From: Pseudorhodoplanes sinuspersici
GTDB lineage: Bacteria > Pseudomonadota > Alphaproteobacteria > Rhizobiales > Xanthobacteraceae
Direction of reading: 5' to 3'
Assembly (NCBI RefSeq): GCF_002119765.1
Contig: NZ_CP021112.1
Coordinates: forward strand, 5,202,501 to 5,266,500
Length of the DNA: 64,000 bases
Below are positions 8,270-18,045 of this stretch, piece after piece. The notes under the pieces were generated by a model, which was not told where the DNA came from, did no database searches, and saw nothing but the letters and a program-made list of their open reading frames with translations. A program made the translations under genes and the position numbers. Positions within the stretch are counted from its first letter, which is position 1; each line of letters opens with the position of its first letter.

Positions 8270-11227
8270 TTGAATTCAGTCACACCGATCAAGAGCGCCA
8301 GTTGGTGCGGACAATCAGTCGAGCGCGTGGAAGACGCCGCGCTGCTGACGGGACGCGGCCGTTTCGTCGATGATCTCGGCGTCAGGCCCGGCACGCTGCA
8401 TGCCGCCATTCTGCGTTCGCCGCATGCGCATGCCACCATCACCGCCATTCGCACCGACGCCGCGCGGCAGATGCCGGGCGTCGTCGCGATCCTGACCGGG
8501 CCCGACATCACTGCCAATTCGGCAAGTCTTCCGGTCGGCGTGCGTGCGCCGATCGAATGCTGGCCGATCGCCGTCGATCGCGTGCGCTATGTCGGCGAGC
8601 CGGTCGCCATTGCCGTGGCCGAGAGCCGCTATCTCGCCGAAGACGCGCTCGATCTGATCGAGGTCGATTACGAAACGCTGCCGCCGGTGATCGATCCGCT
8701 TGCAGCGCTCGATAATGCCGGGCCCATCCTGCACGCCGCCTTGGGTTCGAACCTCGTCAACGAGCGCCATTTTCGCTACGGCGATCCGGAGCAAGCCTTT
8801 GCGCAAGCCGCGCGCAAGATCTCCGTCACGATCCGCTATCCGCGCAATTCCTGCACGCCGATCGAAACCTACGGCATCGTCGCCGAATACGATCCGGGCG
8901 AAGACGCGTATGACGTTCTCACCAACTTCATGGGGCCGTTCAGTCTGCACAGCGTAATGGCGCGCGCGCTGAAAGTGCCAGGCAACCGCTTCCGCCTGCG
9001 TACGCCGCCCGATTCCGGCGGCAGTTTCGGCGTCAAGCAAGGCGTCTTTCCTTACGTTGTGCTGATGGGCGTGGCTGCGCGTCTTTGCGGCCGGCCGGTG
9101 AAGTGGATCGAGGATCGGCTGGAGCATCTCGCCGCCTCCGTGTCCGCGACCAATCGCGTCACGACGCTGGAAGCCGCCGTCGACGCCGGAGGCCGCATAA
9201 AGGCGCTGTCCTACGACCAGATCGAGGATGTCGGCGCGCATATCCGCGCGCCCGAGCCGGCAACGCTCTATCGCATGCACGGCAATCTCACCGGTGCCTA
9301 TGACATCCGCCATGTCGCGGTGCGCAACCGCGTGGTGGTCACCAACAAGACGCCGACCGGCCTCAATCGCGGCTTCGGCGGCCCGCAGGTTTATTTCGCG
9401 CTCGAGCGATTGGTGCAGCAGATCGCGATCGAGCTTGGTCTCGACCCGCTCGACGTGATCCGCAAAAATCTCATTCCGTCCGGCGCCTTCCCCTATCGCA
9501 CGGCAAGTGGAGCGCTGCTGGACTCCGGCGATTACGTCAAAGCGTTCGATCTTGCGCTGGCCGATGGCGGTTTCGATGAACTGCGCAAGCGCCAGGCGCA
9601 AGCGCGTGCCGAAGGCCGTCTCTACGGCATCGGACTGACGGCCGCGGTCGAGCCCAGCGTCTCGAATATGGGCTACATCACCACGGTGCTGACGCCGGAA
9701 GAGCGGCGCAAGGCCGGGCCGAAGAATGGTGCGCAGGCGACAGCGACGATATCGCTCGATCCGCTCGGCTCGGTGTCGGTTCATGTCGCGTCCGCCCCCG
9801 CCGGTCAGGGCCATCGCACGGTCCTGGCGCAAATCGTTGCCGATGCATTCGGGCTGAAACCGTCCGACATCCGTGTCGTCGCCGAACTCGATACCGCACG
9901 CGATGCCTGGTCGATTGCCTCGGGCAATTATTCGAGCCGCTTTGCCGCCGCCGTCGGTGGCGCGGCGCATCTCGCCGCCGGCAAGATCAAGGCAAAGCTT
10001 GCGAGGACAGCGGCGGCGCAACTCAATGTGCCGGCCTCGGAGATCGAATTCGCGCACGGCCGCATCCGCGCGCGCGGCAATCCCGACAACGCGATTTCGT
10101 TCTCGCGCCTCGCAGCCGCAAGCCACTGGTCGCCCGGCCTCGTGCCGGAAGAAAACCAGGCGCTGCGCGAGACCGCCTTCTGGACGCCGCCGGAACTCAC
10201 GCCGCCGAACGAGCAGGACGAAATCAACTCCTCGCTGTGTCACGGATTCATCTTCGACTTCTGTGGTGTCGAGATCGATCGCATCACGGGCGCGGTGCGG
10301 ATCGACAAATACGTGACGATGCATGATTGCGGCCGCATTCTGCATCCGGGCATGGTCGAAGGCCAGGTCACCGGCGGCTTCGCGCATGCCGTCGGCGCCG
10401 CGTTGTACGAAGAGTTCGCCTACGGACCGGACGGCGCGTTCCTGACCGGCACCTTCGCCGATTATCTCGTGCCGACGGCGACGGAAGTGCCCTCGCCGGT
10501 CATCCTGCATTTTGAAACGCCGTCGCCGTTCACGCCGCTTGGCACCAAAGGGGTTGGTGAAGGCAATTGCATGAGCACGCCGGTCTGCCTTGCCAACGCG
10601 GTCGCGGACGCGCTCGGGATTGATGCCGTTGATCTACCGCTGACGCCGGCGAAGATTGCCGCCTTCGTGCATGGTGAGGAAAAGCCGCAACGCCATGCCA
10701 AGCCTGCTCCCGCGACATCTGCGAAAGCCGGAGGCCGCGCGCTGCGCGGTCAGGGCGAAGCGCGTGTTGCAGCGTCTCCCGAAGCCGTCTGGGAGATGCT
10801 GCTCGATGCGAACACGCTTGCCTCGATCATTCCCGGTGCGCATGGCGTTCAGAAACTCTCCGACACGCATTTCAAGGCCGATGTAACGCTCGGCGTCGGA
10901 CCGGTTACCGGACGCTACAAGGCGGATATCCAATTGTCCGATCTGGTGCGGCCGAAATCGGTGACATTGGCCGGCGTTGTGACGGGAGCACTCGGCGACG
11001 GGCGCGGCACCGGCCGCATCACCCTGACGCCGACGGATAACGGCGGCACGACCCTCGCTTACGACTACGACGCCGAGATCGGCGGCAAGGTCGCGTCGAT
11101 CGGCGGTCGTCTGCTCGACGGCGCAGCCAAGATGGTGATCCGGCAATTTTTTACGGCGCTGGCGCGGAAAACTGGCGGCGCGCCCAAGCGCGGTTTCTTC
11201 GCACGATGGTTCGGAGGCGGCGCATGA
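8270..11227 (+). CDS. Molybdenum hydroxylase large subunit with fused C-terminal CoxG-like domain
   Basis: 985 residues. Residues 1-790 are a xanthine dehydrogenase-family molybdopterin subunit: QSVERVEDAALLTGRGRFVDD start, GGSFGVK near 250, an XDH-like RGFGGPQ near 367, and the catalytic-glutamate motif KGVGEGN (E near 763). Residues 822-975 form an SRPBCC/CoxG-type domain (ARVAASPEAVWEMLLD, IIPG). The fusion is unusual because CoxG is normally a separate protein. The start is TTG with GAGGGA 5 nt upstream; no better start fits the conserved N-terminus. First gene of a long operon, overlapping the next gene by 4 bp. Substrate unknown; an aromatic or N-heteroaromatic ring is likely. Confidence 0.85.
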   Translation: MNSVTPIKSASWCGQSVERVEDAALLTGRGRFVDDLGVRPGTLHAAILRSPHAHATITAIRTDAARQMPGVVAILTGPDITANSASLPVGVRAPIECWPIAVDRVRYVGEPVAIAVAESRYLAEDALDLIEVDYETLPPVIDPLAALDNAGPILHAALGSNLVNERHFRYGDPEQAFAQAARKISVTIRYPRNSCTPIETYGIVAEYDPGEDAYDVLTNFMGPFSLHSVMARALKVPGNRFRLRTPPDSGGSFGVKQGVFPYVVLMGVAARLCGRPVKWIEDRLEHLAASVSATNRVTTLEAAVDAGGRIKALSYDQIEDVGAHIRAPEPATLYRMHGNLTGAYDIRHVAVRNRVVVTNKTPTGLNRGFGGPQVYFALERLVQQIAIELGLDPLDVIRKNLIPSGAFPYRTASGALLDSGDYVKAFDLALADGGFDELRKRQAQARAEGRLYGIGLTAAVEPSVSNMGYITTVLTPEERRKAGPKNGAQATATISLDPLGSVSVHVASAPAGQGHRTVLAQIVADAFGLKPSDIRVVAELDTARDAWSIASGNYSSRFAAAVGGAAHLAAGKIKAKLARTAAAQLNVPASEIEFAHGRIRARGNPDNAISFSRLAAASHWSPGLVPEENQALRETAFWTPPELTPPNEQDEINSSLCHGFIFDFCGVEIDRITGAVRIDKYVTMHDCGRILHPGMVEGQVTGGFAHAVGAALYEEFAYGPDGAFLTGTFADYLVPTATEVPSPVILHFETPSPFTPLGTKGVGEGNCMSTPVCLANAVADALGIDAVDLPLTPAKIAAFVHGEEKPQRHAKPAPATSAKAGGRALRGQGEARVAASPEAVWEMLLDANTLASIIPGAHGVQKLSDTHFKADVTLGVGPVTGRYKADIQLSDLVRPKSVTLAGVVTGALGDGRGTGRITLTPTDNGGTTLAYDYDAEIGGKVASIGGRLLDGAAKMVIRQFFTALARKTGGAPKRGFFARWFGGGA

Positions 11228-12051
11228 AACCGGCCCGCTTCGACTATCTGCGCGCCACTACACTCGCCGAGGCACATGCTGCGCTCGTGGAAGACGGCAA
11301 CGACGCCCGCATCGTCGCCGGCGGACAGACTCTCATGCCGATGCTGTCGATGCGGCTGGCGCGTCCCAAGGTCCTGGTCGACATCATGCATCTTCCCGAG
11401 CTGCGGAAGATTACCAGCAGCAACAACACCATTCGCGTCGGCGCCGCCGTGCGGCAGGCGGAACTGCTCAGTTGGCCGGAGCTTGCCAAAGAACAGCCTC
11501 TGCTTGCCGCCGCTCTGCCCTGGGTTGGCCATCCACAGACGCGCAGCCGCGGCACGGTCTGCGGCTCGGCCGCGCATGCCGACCCCAGCGCCGAAATCCC
11601 GCTCTCGCTGATCGCGCTCGGCGGCACCGTCGAACTGTCGTCCCGTCGCAAGCGGCGAAGCGTTGCCGCCGAAGATTTTTTCACCGGCATGATGTCGACC
11701 GCGCGTGATCATGACGAGATGATCGAGGCGGTCACCTTCCCCACGGCGAAGCGCGGTTACGGCTACGCGTTCAGTGAGTTCGGCCGCCGTCACGGCGATT
11801 TCGCGATTGTCGCTTGCGCCGCTGTTGCATCAGACAAGGAGACGCGGCTTGCGATTGGCGGCGTGGCCGACCGGCCGTCGACCCGTGAGTTCGGGACGCT
11901 CGAGGGCAGCGCTCTCGACGATGCGCTCAACGATTTCGCGTTCGATCTCGATGCGCGCGACGATCTGCATGCGACCGCGCGTTATCGCCGCGAGCTGGTG
12001 CGCCGGATGGGCCGCGCAACGATCGAGGGGGCCCGCCAATGCCGCGTCTGA
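11224..12051 (+). CDS. Molybdenum hydroxylase FAD-binding (medium) subunit
   Basis: 275 residues; ATG overlaps the previous stop (ATGA). FAD motifs are present: VAGGQTLMPMLSMRLARP near 35-55 and TRSRGTVCGSAAHADPSAE near 105, the usual NRGTIGGSLAHADP region. It passes electrons from the [2Fe-2S] clusters to the acceptor. There is no 4Fe-4S insertion of the 4-hydroxybenzoyl-CoA reductase type, which argues against that enzyme. The 3' end overlaps the small subunit by 13 bp. Confidence 0.88.
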   Translation: MKPARFDYLRATTLAEAHAALVEDGNDARIVAGGQTLMPMLSMRLARPKVLVDIMHLPELRKITSSNNTIRVGAAVRQAELLSWPELAKEQPLLAAALPWVGHPQTRSRGTVCGSAAHADPSAEIPLSLIALGGTVELSSRRKRRSVAAEDFFTGMMSTARDHDEMIEAVTFPTAKRGYGYAFSEFGRRHGDFAIVACAAVASDKETRLAIGGVADRPSTREFGTLEGSALDDALNDFAFDLDARDDLHATARYRRELVRRMGRATIEGARQCRV

Positions 12052-12548
12052 GCGCCGATGCGCGTCATCGCATTCGCTTCACCGTCAATGGACGCGTGAT
12101 GGAAACCGAGGCCGAACCGCGTGCCTTGCTCAGCGATGTCCTGCGCCACGATCTTGCGCTGACCGGAACGCATGTCGGTTGCGAACATGGTGTGTGTGGC
12201 GCCTGCACCATCCAGATCGATGGCGTGCCTGCGCGGTCGTGTCTCACGCTGGCTGTCCAGGCCGATGGCGCCGATGTTCGCACGATCGAAGCATTGGCGC
12301 CGGCTCCCGGCCGATTGTCCGTCTTGCAGGACTCGTTCCGTCGTCATCACGCCCTGCAATGCGGCTTCTGCACGGCGGGCATCCTGATGTCGCTCGACAG
12401 CTATCTCCGCAAACATCCCAACCCGTCCGAAGGCGAGTTGCGGGACTATCTCGGCGGGCATCTGTGCCGCTGCACCGGCTATGTCCCGATCGTTGCCGCG
12501 GCCCTCGACGCCGCGAAAAGACTGCAAGAGGAGCCCGCCCGTGCTTGA
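12039..12548 (+). CDS. Molybdenum hydroxylase [2Fe-2S] (small) subunit
   Basis: 169 residues. Both clusters are visible: plant-type GCEHGVCGACT...RSC and the second domain QCGFCT...LCRCTGY. It completes the L-M-S hydroxylase with the two preceding genes. Unlike the small subunit encoded at 37094, it ends soon after the second cluster (EEPARA) with no extra domain, because here the CoxG-like domain is on the large subunit. Confidence 0.9.
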   Translation: MPRLSADARHRIRFTVNGRVMETEAEPRALLSDVLRHDLALTGTHVGCEHGVCGACTIQIDGVPARSCLTLAVQADGADVRTIEALAPAPGRLSVLQDSFRRHHALQCGFCTAGILMSLDSYLRKHPNPSEGELRDYLGGHLCRCTGYVPIVAAALDAAKRLQEEPARA

Positions 12549-14091
12549 TCTTGGCAACAGTTTCCTGGGCAGCGTCGAGCGCAAGCCGGATGCGCTGGCC
12601 TTTGTCGATGGTCCGGTGCGCCTCACCTATGCGCAGGCCTATGAGCGCATCTCGGCGCTTGTCGCCGGCTTCGACGACCTCGGACTGATGCCCGGCGATC
12701 ATCTCGTCACCGTGCTGCAGAACCGGTACGAAGCCGCCCTGCTTCACTGGGCCTGCCAGTTCGCCGGCATCGTCATCACGCCGTTGAACTGGCGCGCCAA
12801 GGCCGACGAGATCGATTTCGGCATCGAAAATTCGGAAGCCAAGGCGATCGTGTTCGAGGACGTGTCGGCGGACGCCACACGGCTATCGTCGGAAGCACAA
12901 GCCCGCAAGTGCATTGCGCTGGACGGCGCCATCCCTGGTGAAACGACATTCGACAGCCTTATCGACCGCAAGGCGAGACCGGTCGAACCGCGCGTCTCCG
13001 CCGATGCCTGGTCGATCATGCTCTACACATCCGGCACCACAGCCAAACCGAAGGGCGTGCCGCGCCGTCAGCGGGCCGAACGCGCGGCGGCTTTGGCTCA
13101 CGTTGCACAAAATCTTTACGGAACGGGCGAATGCACGCTCGGCGTGATGCCGCTCTATCATACGATGGGCGTCCGCTCGCTCCTTGCGATGTCGCTCATC
13201 AACGGCACGTTCGTGTGCCTGCCGCGTTTCGATATTGCGACGGCGTTGAAGCTCATCGAACAGGAGCGCGTCACAAACCTCTATCTCGTACCGACGCTTT
13301 ATCACGACATCATTCACGATGAACGCTTCGGCACGTTCGATGTCAGCTCGGTGCGCAAGCTCGGCTTTGCCGGCGCGCCGATGACCGATGGCCTGCTGAA
13401 AGAATTGACCGCCATCTTCAAGCCCGAGCTGTTCGTCAACCATTACGGCTCGTCCGAAGTATACACCTTCACGATCGACCAGAACGCACCGAACAAGCCC
13501 GGCTCTGCCGGACGCGCCGGCATCAACCAGCGCATCCGTGTTGTGAAGCTCGGGTCCGGCTCGCCGGACGACCTTGCCGATATCGACGAAGAAGGCGAGA
13601 TCATCGCCCTGCTCCTTGGCGATGAGTCCTTCGAGGGCTATTGGCGCCGTCCTGACGCGAACGAAAAGTCGATCCGCAAAGGCTGGTACTTCACCGGCGA
13701 TACCGGCTATTTCGACAAGGACGGCGATCTGTTCGTCACCGGCCGCGTCGACGACATGATCATCACCGGCGGCGAGAATGTCTCGCCGGTGGAGATCGAA
13801 AGCTGCCTGTCGTTGCATCCCGGTGTGTCCGAAGTCGCTGTCGTCGGCCTGCCCGACGAACGCTGGGGCAAGATCGTCGCCGCCTTCATCAAGCGTCGCG
13901 GCAACGTGCAGGACGCTGAGCTCGATCAGTTCTGCCGCACATCCGGCCTCGCCAATTTCAAGCGGCCGCGCCGCTACATCTTTGTCAACGACATCCCGAA
14001 ATCGCCGGTCGGAAAACTTCTGCGCCGCAAGCTGGTCGCAGGCGAATTCGAGACCGAAGAGCAATCCCGCACAAAAGGCAATGCAGCATGA
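12541..14091 (+). CDS. AMP-forming acyl-CoA ligase, probably for an aromatic acid
   Basis: 516 residues from GTG at 12541; AGAGGAG lies 7 nt upstream and the start overlaps the previous gene by 8 bp. Motifs of the ANL superfamily: P-loop YTSGTTAKPKG near 162, YFTGDTGYFDKDG near 382, GRVDDMIITGGENVSPVEIE, and the adenylation lysine in PKSPVGKLLRRK near 492. It activates a carboxylic acid to its CoA thioester with ATP. Between a ring hydroxylase and a crotonase, an aryl or alicyclic acid is the likely substrate, but the specificity cannot be read from the sequence. Confidence 0.85.
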   Translation: MLDLGNSFLGSVERKPDALAFVDGPVRLTYAQAYERISALVAGFDDLGLMPGDHLVTVLQNRYEAALLHWACQFAGIVITPLNWRAKADEIDFGIENSEAKAIVFEDVSADATRLSSEAQARKCIALDGAIPGETTFDSLIDRKARPVEPRVSADAWSIMLYTSGTTAKPKGVPRRQRAERAAALAHVAQNLYGTGECTLGVMPLYHTMGVRSLLAMSLINGTFVCLPRFDIATALKLIEQERVTNLYLVPTLYHDIIHDERFGTFDVSSVRKLGFAGAPMTDGLLKELTAIFKPELFVNHYGSSEVYTFTIDQNAPNKPGSAGRAGINQRIRVVKLGSGSPDDLADIDEEGEIIALLLGDESFEGYWRRPDANEKSIRKGWYFTGDTGYFDKDGDLFVTGRVDDMIITGGENVSPVEIESCLSLHPGVSEVAVVGLPDERWGKIVAAFIKRRGNVQDAELDQFCRTSGLANFKRPRRYIFVNDIPKSPVGKLLRRKLVAGEFETEEQSRTKGNAA

Positions 14092-14894
14092 CGACCAAGA
14101 TGACATTCACCGATCCGCGCCTGGCGGCGCTCAACGGCTTCCGGGTTGAGCTGACGCCGGACAAGCAGCGCGCGGATATCATCCTGGATCGCCCCCCGCT
14201 CAACGTCATCGAGATGGCGCAGCGCGATCAGTTGCGGCTGGTCTTCGAAGCGCTTGACGAGGACGACCGCGTGCGCGTGATCGTCTTGCGCGGCATCGGT
14301 GAGCATTTCTCCAGCGGCGGCAACATCAAGGGCTTCATGGAAGCCTCGCCCGAGCATGTCTCGAAGCTCGCCTGGAATATCGCAGCTCCTGCACGCTGTT
14401 CGAAGCCGGTGATCGCCGCCAACCGCGGCTATTGCTTCGGCGTCGGCTTCGAGATTTCGCTCGCCTGCGATTTCCGCATCGTTTCCGAAACATGTTTTTA
14501 CGCCCTGCCCGAACAGAAGCTCGGCCAGATCCCGGGCTCCGGCGGCTCAGCCCGGTTGCAGAAGATCGTCGGCATCACCCGCACCAAGGACATCGTGATG
14601 CGCTCCAAGCGCATCCCCGGCAAGCAGGCGCTGGACTGGGGCATCGCCACAGAATGCGTGCCTGACAACAAGCTGGAAGCGGCGACCGACGCTCTCGTCG
14701 ATGAATTGCTGACCTTCTCGCCGCTCGCACAACGCACCGCCAAGAAACTGCTCAACGACACCGAAGACTCGACGCTCGCCATCGCCATCGAGCTCGAGGG
14801 TCATTGCTACAGCCGCCTGCGGCAATCGACAGACTTTAAGGAAGGGGTGGAAGCGTTCCACGGCAAGCGCGCTGCGAAATTCATTGGAAGCTGA
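14088..14894 (+). CDS. Crotonase-family enoyl-CoA hydratase/isomerase
   Basis: 268 residues, ATG overlapping the ligase stop. Both catalytic glutamates of the hydratase type are kept: E122 in GVGFEISLACD and E142 in LPEQKLGQIPGSGG, spaced 20 residues as in classic enoyl-CoA hydratases. The oxyanion-hole region is FSSGGNIKGF. In this operon it probably hydrates an unsaturated, possibly ring-derived acyl-CoA made after the ligase step. Cyclohexadienoyl-CoA hydratase-like activity is possible but unproven. Confidence 0.85.
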   Translation: MTTKMTFTDPRLAALNGFRVELTPDKQRADIILDRPPLNVIEMAQRDQLRLVFEALDEDDRVRVIVLRGIGEHFSSGGNIKGFMEASPEHVSKLAWNIAAPARCSKPVIAANRGYCFGVGFEISLACDFRIVSETCFYALPEQKLGQIPGSGGSARLQKIVGITRTKDIVMRSKRIPGKQALDWGIATECVPDNKLEAATDALVDELLTFSPLAQRTAKKLLNDTEDSTLAIAIELEGHCYSRLRQSTDFKEGVEAFHGKRAAKFIGS

Positions 14895-14950
14895 ACGTGA
14901 AATGCCGGTGGCAAAAGCCACCGGTCAATAATTCCAAAGGGAGAAATGCC

Positions 14951-16123
14951 ATGAGACAGATCAAAACAACCGCCCTCGCCGCCCTGATGTCGGCAACGGC
15001 ACTGACCACCGTTTACGCCGCCGATCCGATCAAGATCGGCGTCGTGACGCCGCTCAGCGGCACCTATGCCGGCATCGGCCAGCAGGTGAAATGGGGCCTC
15101 GAACTCGCAACGAAGGAAGTGAACGCTGCCGGCGGCATCATGGGCCGGCCGGTCGAACTGATCTTCGAAGACGAGGAAGCAAACCCCGCCGTTGCCGTGC
15201 AGAAGGCCGACAAGGTCTTTCAGGTCAACAAGGTCGACTTTCTCACCGGGACTGTGAACTCGGGCTCGACGCTTGCCGTCGGCCAGGTTGCCGAACGTGC
15301 CGGCAAGCTGATGGCGACAACCGTGTCGTTCGCCGATTCCATCACCGGCGACAAATGTTCGCCCAATGTCTATCGCGTCAATGCCCGCGCCGGTCAGCAA
15401 TCGGCCGCCCTCGCCGTCTGGATGTCCAAGGACAAGCCGAAGGCGAAAGTGTTCTATCTCGGCCCGGATTATGAAATGGGCCGTTCGACCGTCGCCGCCT
15501 TCAAGCAGAGCGCCGAGAAGGTCGGCGCGCAGACTGGCGGCGAGGTTTTCGCCCCGCTCGATTCCAAGGACTACACGCAGTATTTCGGTCAGCTTCGCGC
15601 CGCCCGGCCGCAGGTGCTCTACACCTCGGTCGCCGGCAACGACACCGTGCGTCTGTTCACGCAATTGCAGGAATTCGGCCTCCTTAACAACCTGACCGTT
15701 GTCGGCGCCTCCGGCACGGTGACGGCGCAGAATATCGGCGCAATCGGCAAGGCGGCGGAAGGTTTCGTCACCGGCGTCGGCTATTCGGCCGAGATCGATA
15801 CACCCGAGAACAAGAAGTTCGTCGAAGCCTTCAAGGCCGCGAACAAGATCGATCCCGATCTTTATGGCGCGGACTCCTACGGCTTGATCTACGCCTACAA
15901 GGCGGCCGTCGAAAAAGCCAAGAGCACCGACACCGACAAGGTCCGCGAAGCCTTCAAGGATCTGACGTGGAAGACGCCGCAAGGCGAAAAGACGCTGCGC
16001 GCTGGCGATCATCAGGCCGTGCAGACGATGTATGTCGTGCGTGTCAACAACGGCAAATTCGGCATCGTCGGTCAGGTGAAGGGCGAAGACGCTATCGGCG
16101 CCGACACCTGCACGCGCTTCTGA
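14951..16123 (+). CDS. Liv-type ABC transporter substrate-binding protein
   Basis: 390 residues from ATG at 14951, preceded by AAAGGGAG. Sec signal peptide (ALAALMSATALTTVYA-AD), then the periplasmic type-I fold start DPIKIGVVTPLSGTYAGIGQ and KADKVFQVNKVDFLTGTVNSG. Members of this branch (LivJ/HbaE-like) often bind aromatic acids in alphaproteobacteria. It heads the five-gene uptake system encoded through 19497. Its ligand is probably the acid activated by the upstream ligase. Confidence 0.9.
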   Translation: MRQIKTTALAALMSATALTTVYAADPIKIGVVTPLSGTYAGIGQQVKWGLELATKEVNAAGGIMGRPVELIFEDEEANPAVAVQKADKVFQVNKVDFLTGTVNSGSTLAVGQVAERAGKLMATTVSFADSITGDKCSPNVYRVNARAGQQSAALAVWMSKDKPKAKVFYLGPDYEMGRSTVAAFKQSAEKVGAQTGGEVFAPLDSKDYTQYFGQLRAARPQVLYTSVAGNDTVRLFTQLQEFGLLNNLTVVGASGTVTAQNIGAIGKAAEGFVTGVGYSAEIDTPENKKFVEAFKAANKIDPDLYGADSYGLIYAYKAAVEKAKSTDTDKVREAFKDLTWKTPQGEKTLRAGDHQAVQTMYVVRVNNGKFGIVGQVKGEDAIGADTCTRF

Positions 16124-16151
16124 TCGAAACGGATATCGGGCGCGAGGCACG

Positions 16152-17048
16152 ATGATGGCCGGAGCATTCGACTACTTCCAGTTCGTTCTGGCTCCCCAGA
16201 TCGTCATCGGCCTCGTGCTGGGTGTCGCTGTGATCCTGGTGGCGCTCGGGCTGACCATCATTTTCGGTCTGCTCGACGTGATCAACATGTCGCACGGCGA
16301 GTTCTACGCGCTCGGCGCCTTCATCAGCGTCTCGCTCGCAGCGCTCGGCGTGCCGTTCTGGCTGCTGCTGGTGCTTGTGCCGGCGCTGATGTTGCCGATC
16401 GGCTATGCGGTGGAGCGATTGCTGATCCAGCGGGTGTTTCATTCGCCGGATCGGCACGTCACGACATTGCTGCTGACCTTCGGCCTCGCTTTGGTGCTGG
16501 AAGATGTTTTCCGTCTGATCTGGGGCCCCAATCCGCTGCGGCCGGAAACGCCGATCCGCGGCGCGATCGAAGTCGCCGGCCTGTTCCTGCCGCTCTATCG
16601 CGTCTTCATGATCGGCATCGGTGCGCTGATCATCATCGGCACGGCGCTGATCGTCTATCGTACACGCATTGGCGCAATGGTGCGCGCCGCCGCCTTCGAC
16701 CGCAACATGGCGGCCTCGCTCGGCGTGCCGGTGCAACTGGTCTATGCTGGCGCTTTTGCCTTCGGCGTCTCGCTTGCGGGCCTCGCCGGCGTTCTGCTGG
16801 CGCCGCTCTATTCGGTCTTTCCGACCATGGGCCGCGATTTCATTTTGATGGCCTTCACCGTCGTCATTGTCGGCGGCATGGGCTCGATCGCCGGCGCCGT
16901 CGTCGCCGGCCTGTTCCTGACACAGGTTCAGGCGATCGCGTCTCTTTATATCTCGCCAGTCTGGACCGACCCGATCGTGTTCGGAATCATGGTGATCATG
17001 CTGATGGTGCGGCCGCAGGGCCTGTTCGGGCGGCTCGGCCATGCGTGA
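16152..17048 (+). CDS. Liv-type ABC transporter permease (LivH family)
   Basis: 298 residues, about eight hydrophobic segments. Typical LivH features: LGVAVILVALGLTIIFGLLD and VINMSHGEFYALGAF near the N-terminus and a VVIVGGMGSIAGAVVAGLF loop near the end. It forms the inner-membrane channel with the LivM partner. Its 3' end overlaps that gene by 8 bp. Confidence 0.92.
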   Translation: MMAGAFDYFQFVLAPQIVIGLVLGVAVILVALGLTIIFGLLDVINMSHGEFYALGAFISVSLAALGVPFWLLLVLVPALMLPIGYAVERLLIQRVFHSPDRHVTTLLLTFGLALVLEDVFRLIWGPNPLRPETPIRGAIEVAGLFLPLYRVFMIGIGALIIIGTALIVYRTRIGAMVRAAAFDRNMAASLGVPVQLVYAGAFAFGVSLAGLAGVLLAPLYSVFPTMGRDFILMAFTVVIVGGMGSIAGAVVAGLFLTQVQAIASLYISPVWTDPIVFGIMVIMLMVRPQGLFGRLGHA

Positions 17049-18045
17049 TGCTCTCACCACATCGATGCGTGCGAGCCATTGGCTCGCCGCCCTGCTCGTC
17101 GTCTTCGCGCTGATCACCGCCGCGGTGGGCGCGGCGATGAACGACACCTTCTACCTGCGGCTCGCCACTGAGGCGCTGATCTTCGCCGGTCTTGCTTTAT
17201 CGGTCGATATCCTTCTCGGCTATACCGGCCTCCTCTCGCTCGGACAGGCGCTGTATTTCGGACTCGGCGCTTACATCTCCGCATTGACGCTGATGCAGGT
17301 GCCGTCATTCTGGCTGGCCTTGCTGGTCGCTCTCGCGTCCGGACTGGTGCTGGGCCTCGTCGGCGGCTTCATCGCCTTGCGGGTGCGCGGTGTCTATTTC
17401 GCGCTGATCACCTTCGGCATGGCGCAGGTGATTGCCAAGGTCATCTATAATACCCGAGCGCTCGGCGCCTCCGACGGCATGACCGGCGTGCCGATCATCG
17501 ATGTCAATCTCGGCATCACATCGATTTCAAGCGCATCGCCGGCCGGCTTCTTCCTCGTCGTGCTGGCGGTGACCATGGTGCTCTACGCCATCGCCGCCTA
17601 TCTGCTCGATACGCCGTTCGGCCGGTTGCTGATCGCGATCAAGGCCAATGATCGCCGCGTGCCGTTCCTCGGATACAAGGCGCCAACACTGCGGCTCGGC
17701 TCCTATGTCCTCGCGGCGACCATCGCCACCGTGTCCGGCGCGCTATATCCGATGCTGCGCGGCTTCGTGTCGCCGGAACTGCTGTTCTTCTCAACCTCCG
17801 GCAATGCCGTCATCACCGTCATTCTGGGCGGCGTCGGCACACTGGTCGGTGCCCTCTATGGCAGCATCTTGCTGACGGTTCTGAAATCGGTGATCGGCAG
17901 CTGGACCGAACACCATCTGATCATCATCGGCCTTCTGTTCATGGGCGCTGTGATCTTCTTCCCGCAAGGCCTGATGGGCGTCATACGCCCGCAGGTCGCC
18001 AAGTGGCTTTCGTACAGGTGGCTATCGCGCGGAGGCAAACCATGA
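17041..18045 (+). CDS. Liv-type ABC transporter permease (LivM family)
   Basis: 334 residues. LivM hallmarks: YTGLLSLGQALYFGLGAY, IALRVRGVYFALITFGMAQ and VILGGVGTLVGALYGSILL. The start overlaps the LivH gene; the stop overlaps the ATPase ATG (ATGA), indicating translational coupling across the transporter. Confidence 0.92.
   Translation: MRDALTTSMRASHWLAALLVVFALITAAVGAAMNDTFYLRLATEALIFAGLALSVDILLGYTGLLSLGQALYFGLGAYISALTLMQVPSFWLALLVALASGLVLGLVGGFIALRVRGVYFALITFGMAQVIAKVIYNTRALGASDGMTGVPIIDVNLGITSISSASPAGFFLVVLAVTMVLYAIAAYLLDTPFGRLLIAIKANDRRVPFLGYKAPTLRLGSYVLAATIATVSGALYPMLRGFVSPELLFFSTSGNAVITVILGGVGTLVGALYGSILLTVLKSVIGSWTEHHLIIIGLLFMGAVIFFPQGLMGVIRPQVAKWLSYRWLSRGGKP

Noticed and set aside
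8748-8765. tRNA T-loop-like GGTTCGAACCT
   Set aside because: Inside the hydroxylase coding sequence with no cloverleaf around it; no tRNA was found in the window.
8315-10510. Long open frame on the minus strand opposite the first hydroxylase large subunit
   Set aside because: No family motif, Arg/His-rich composition typical of antisense frames in GC-rich DNA, and the plus strand is clearly coding.
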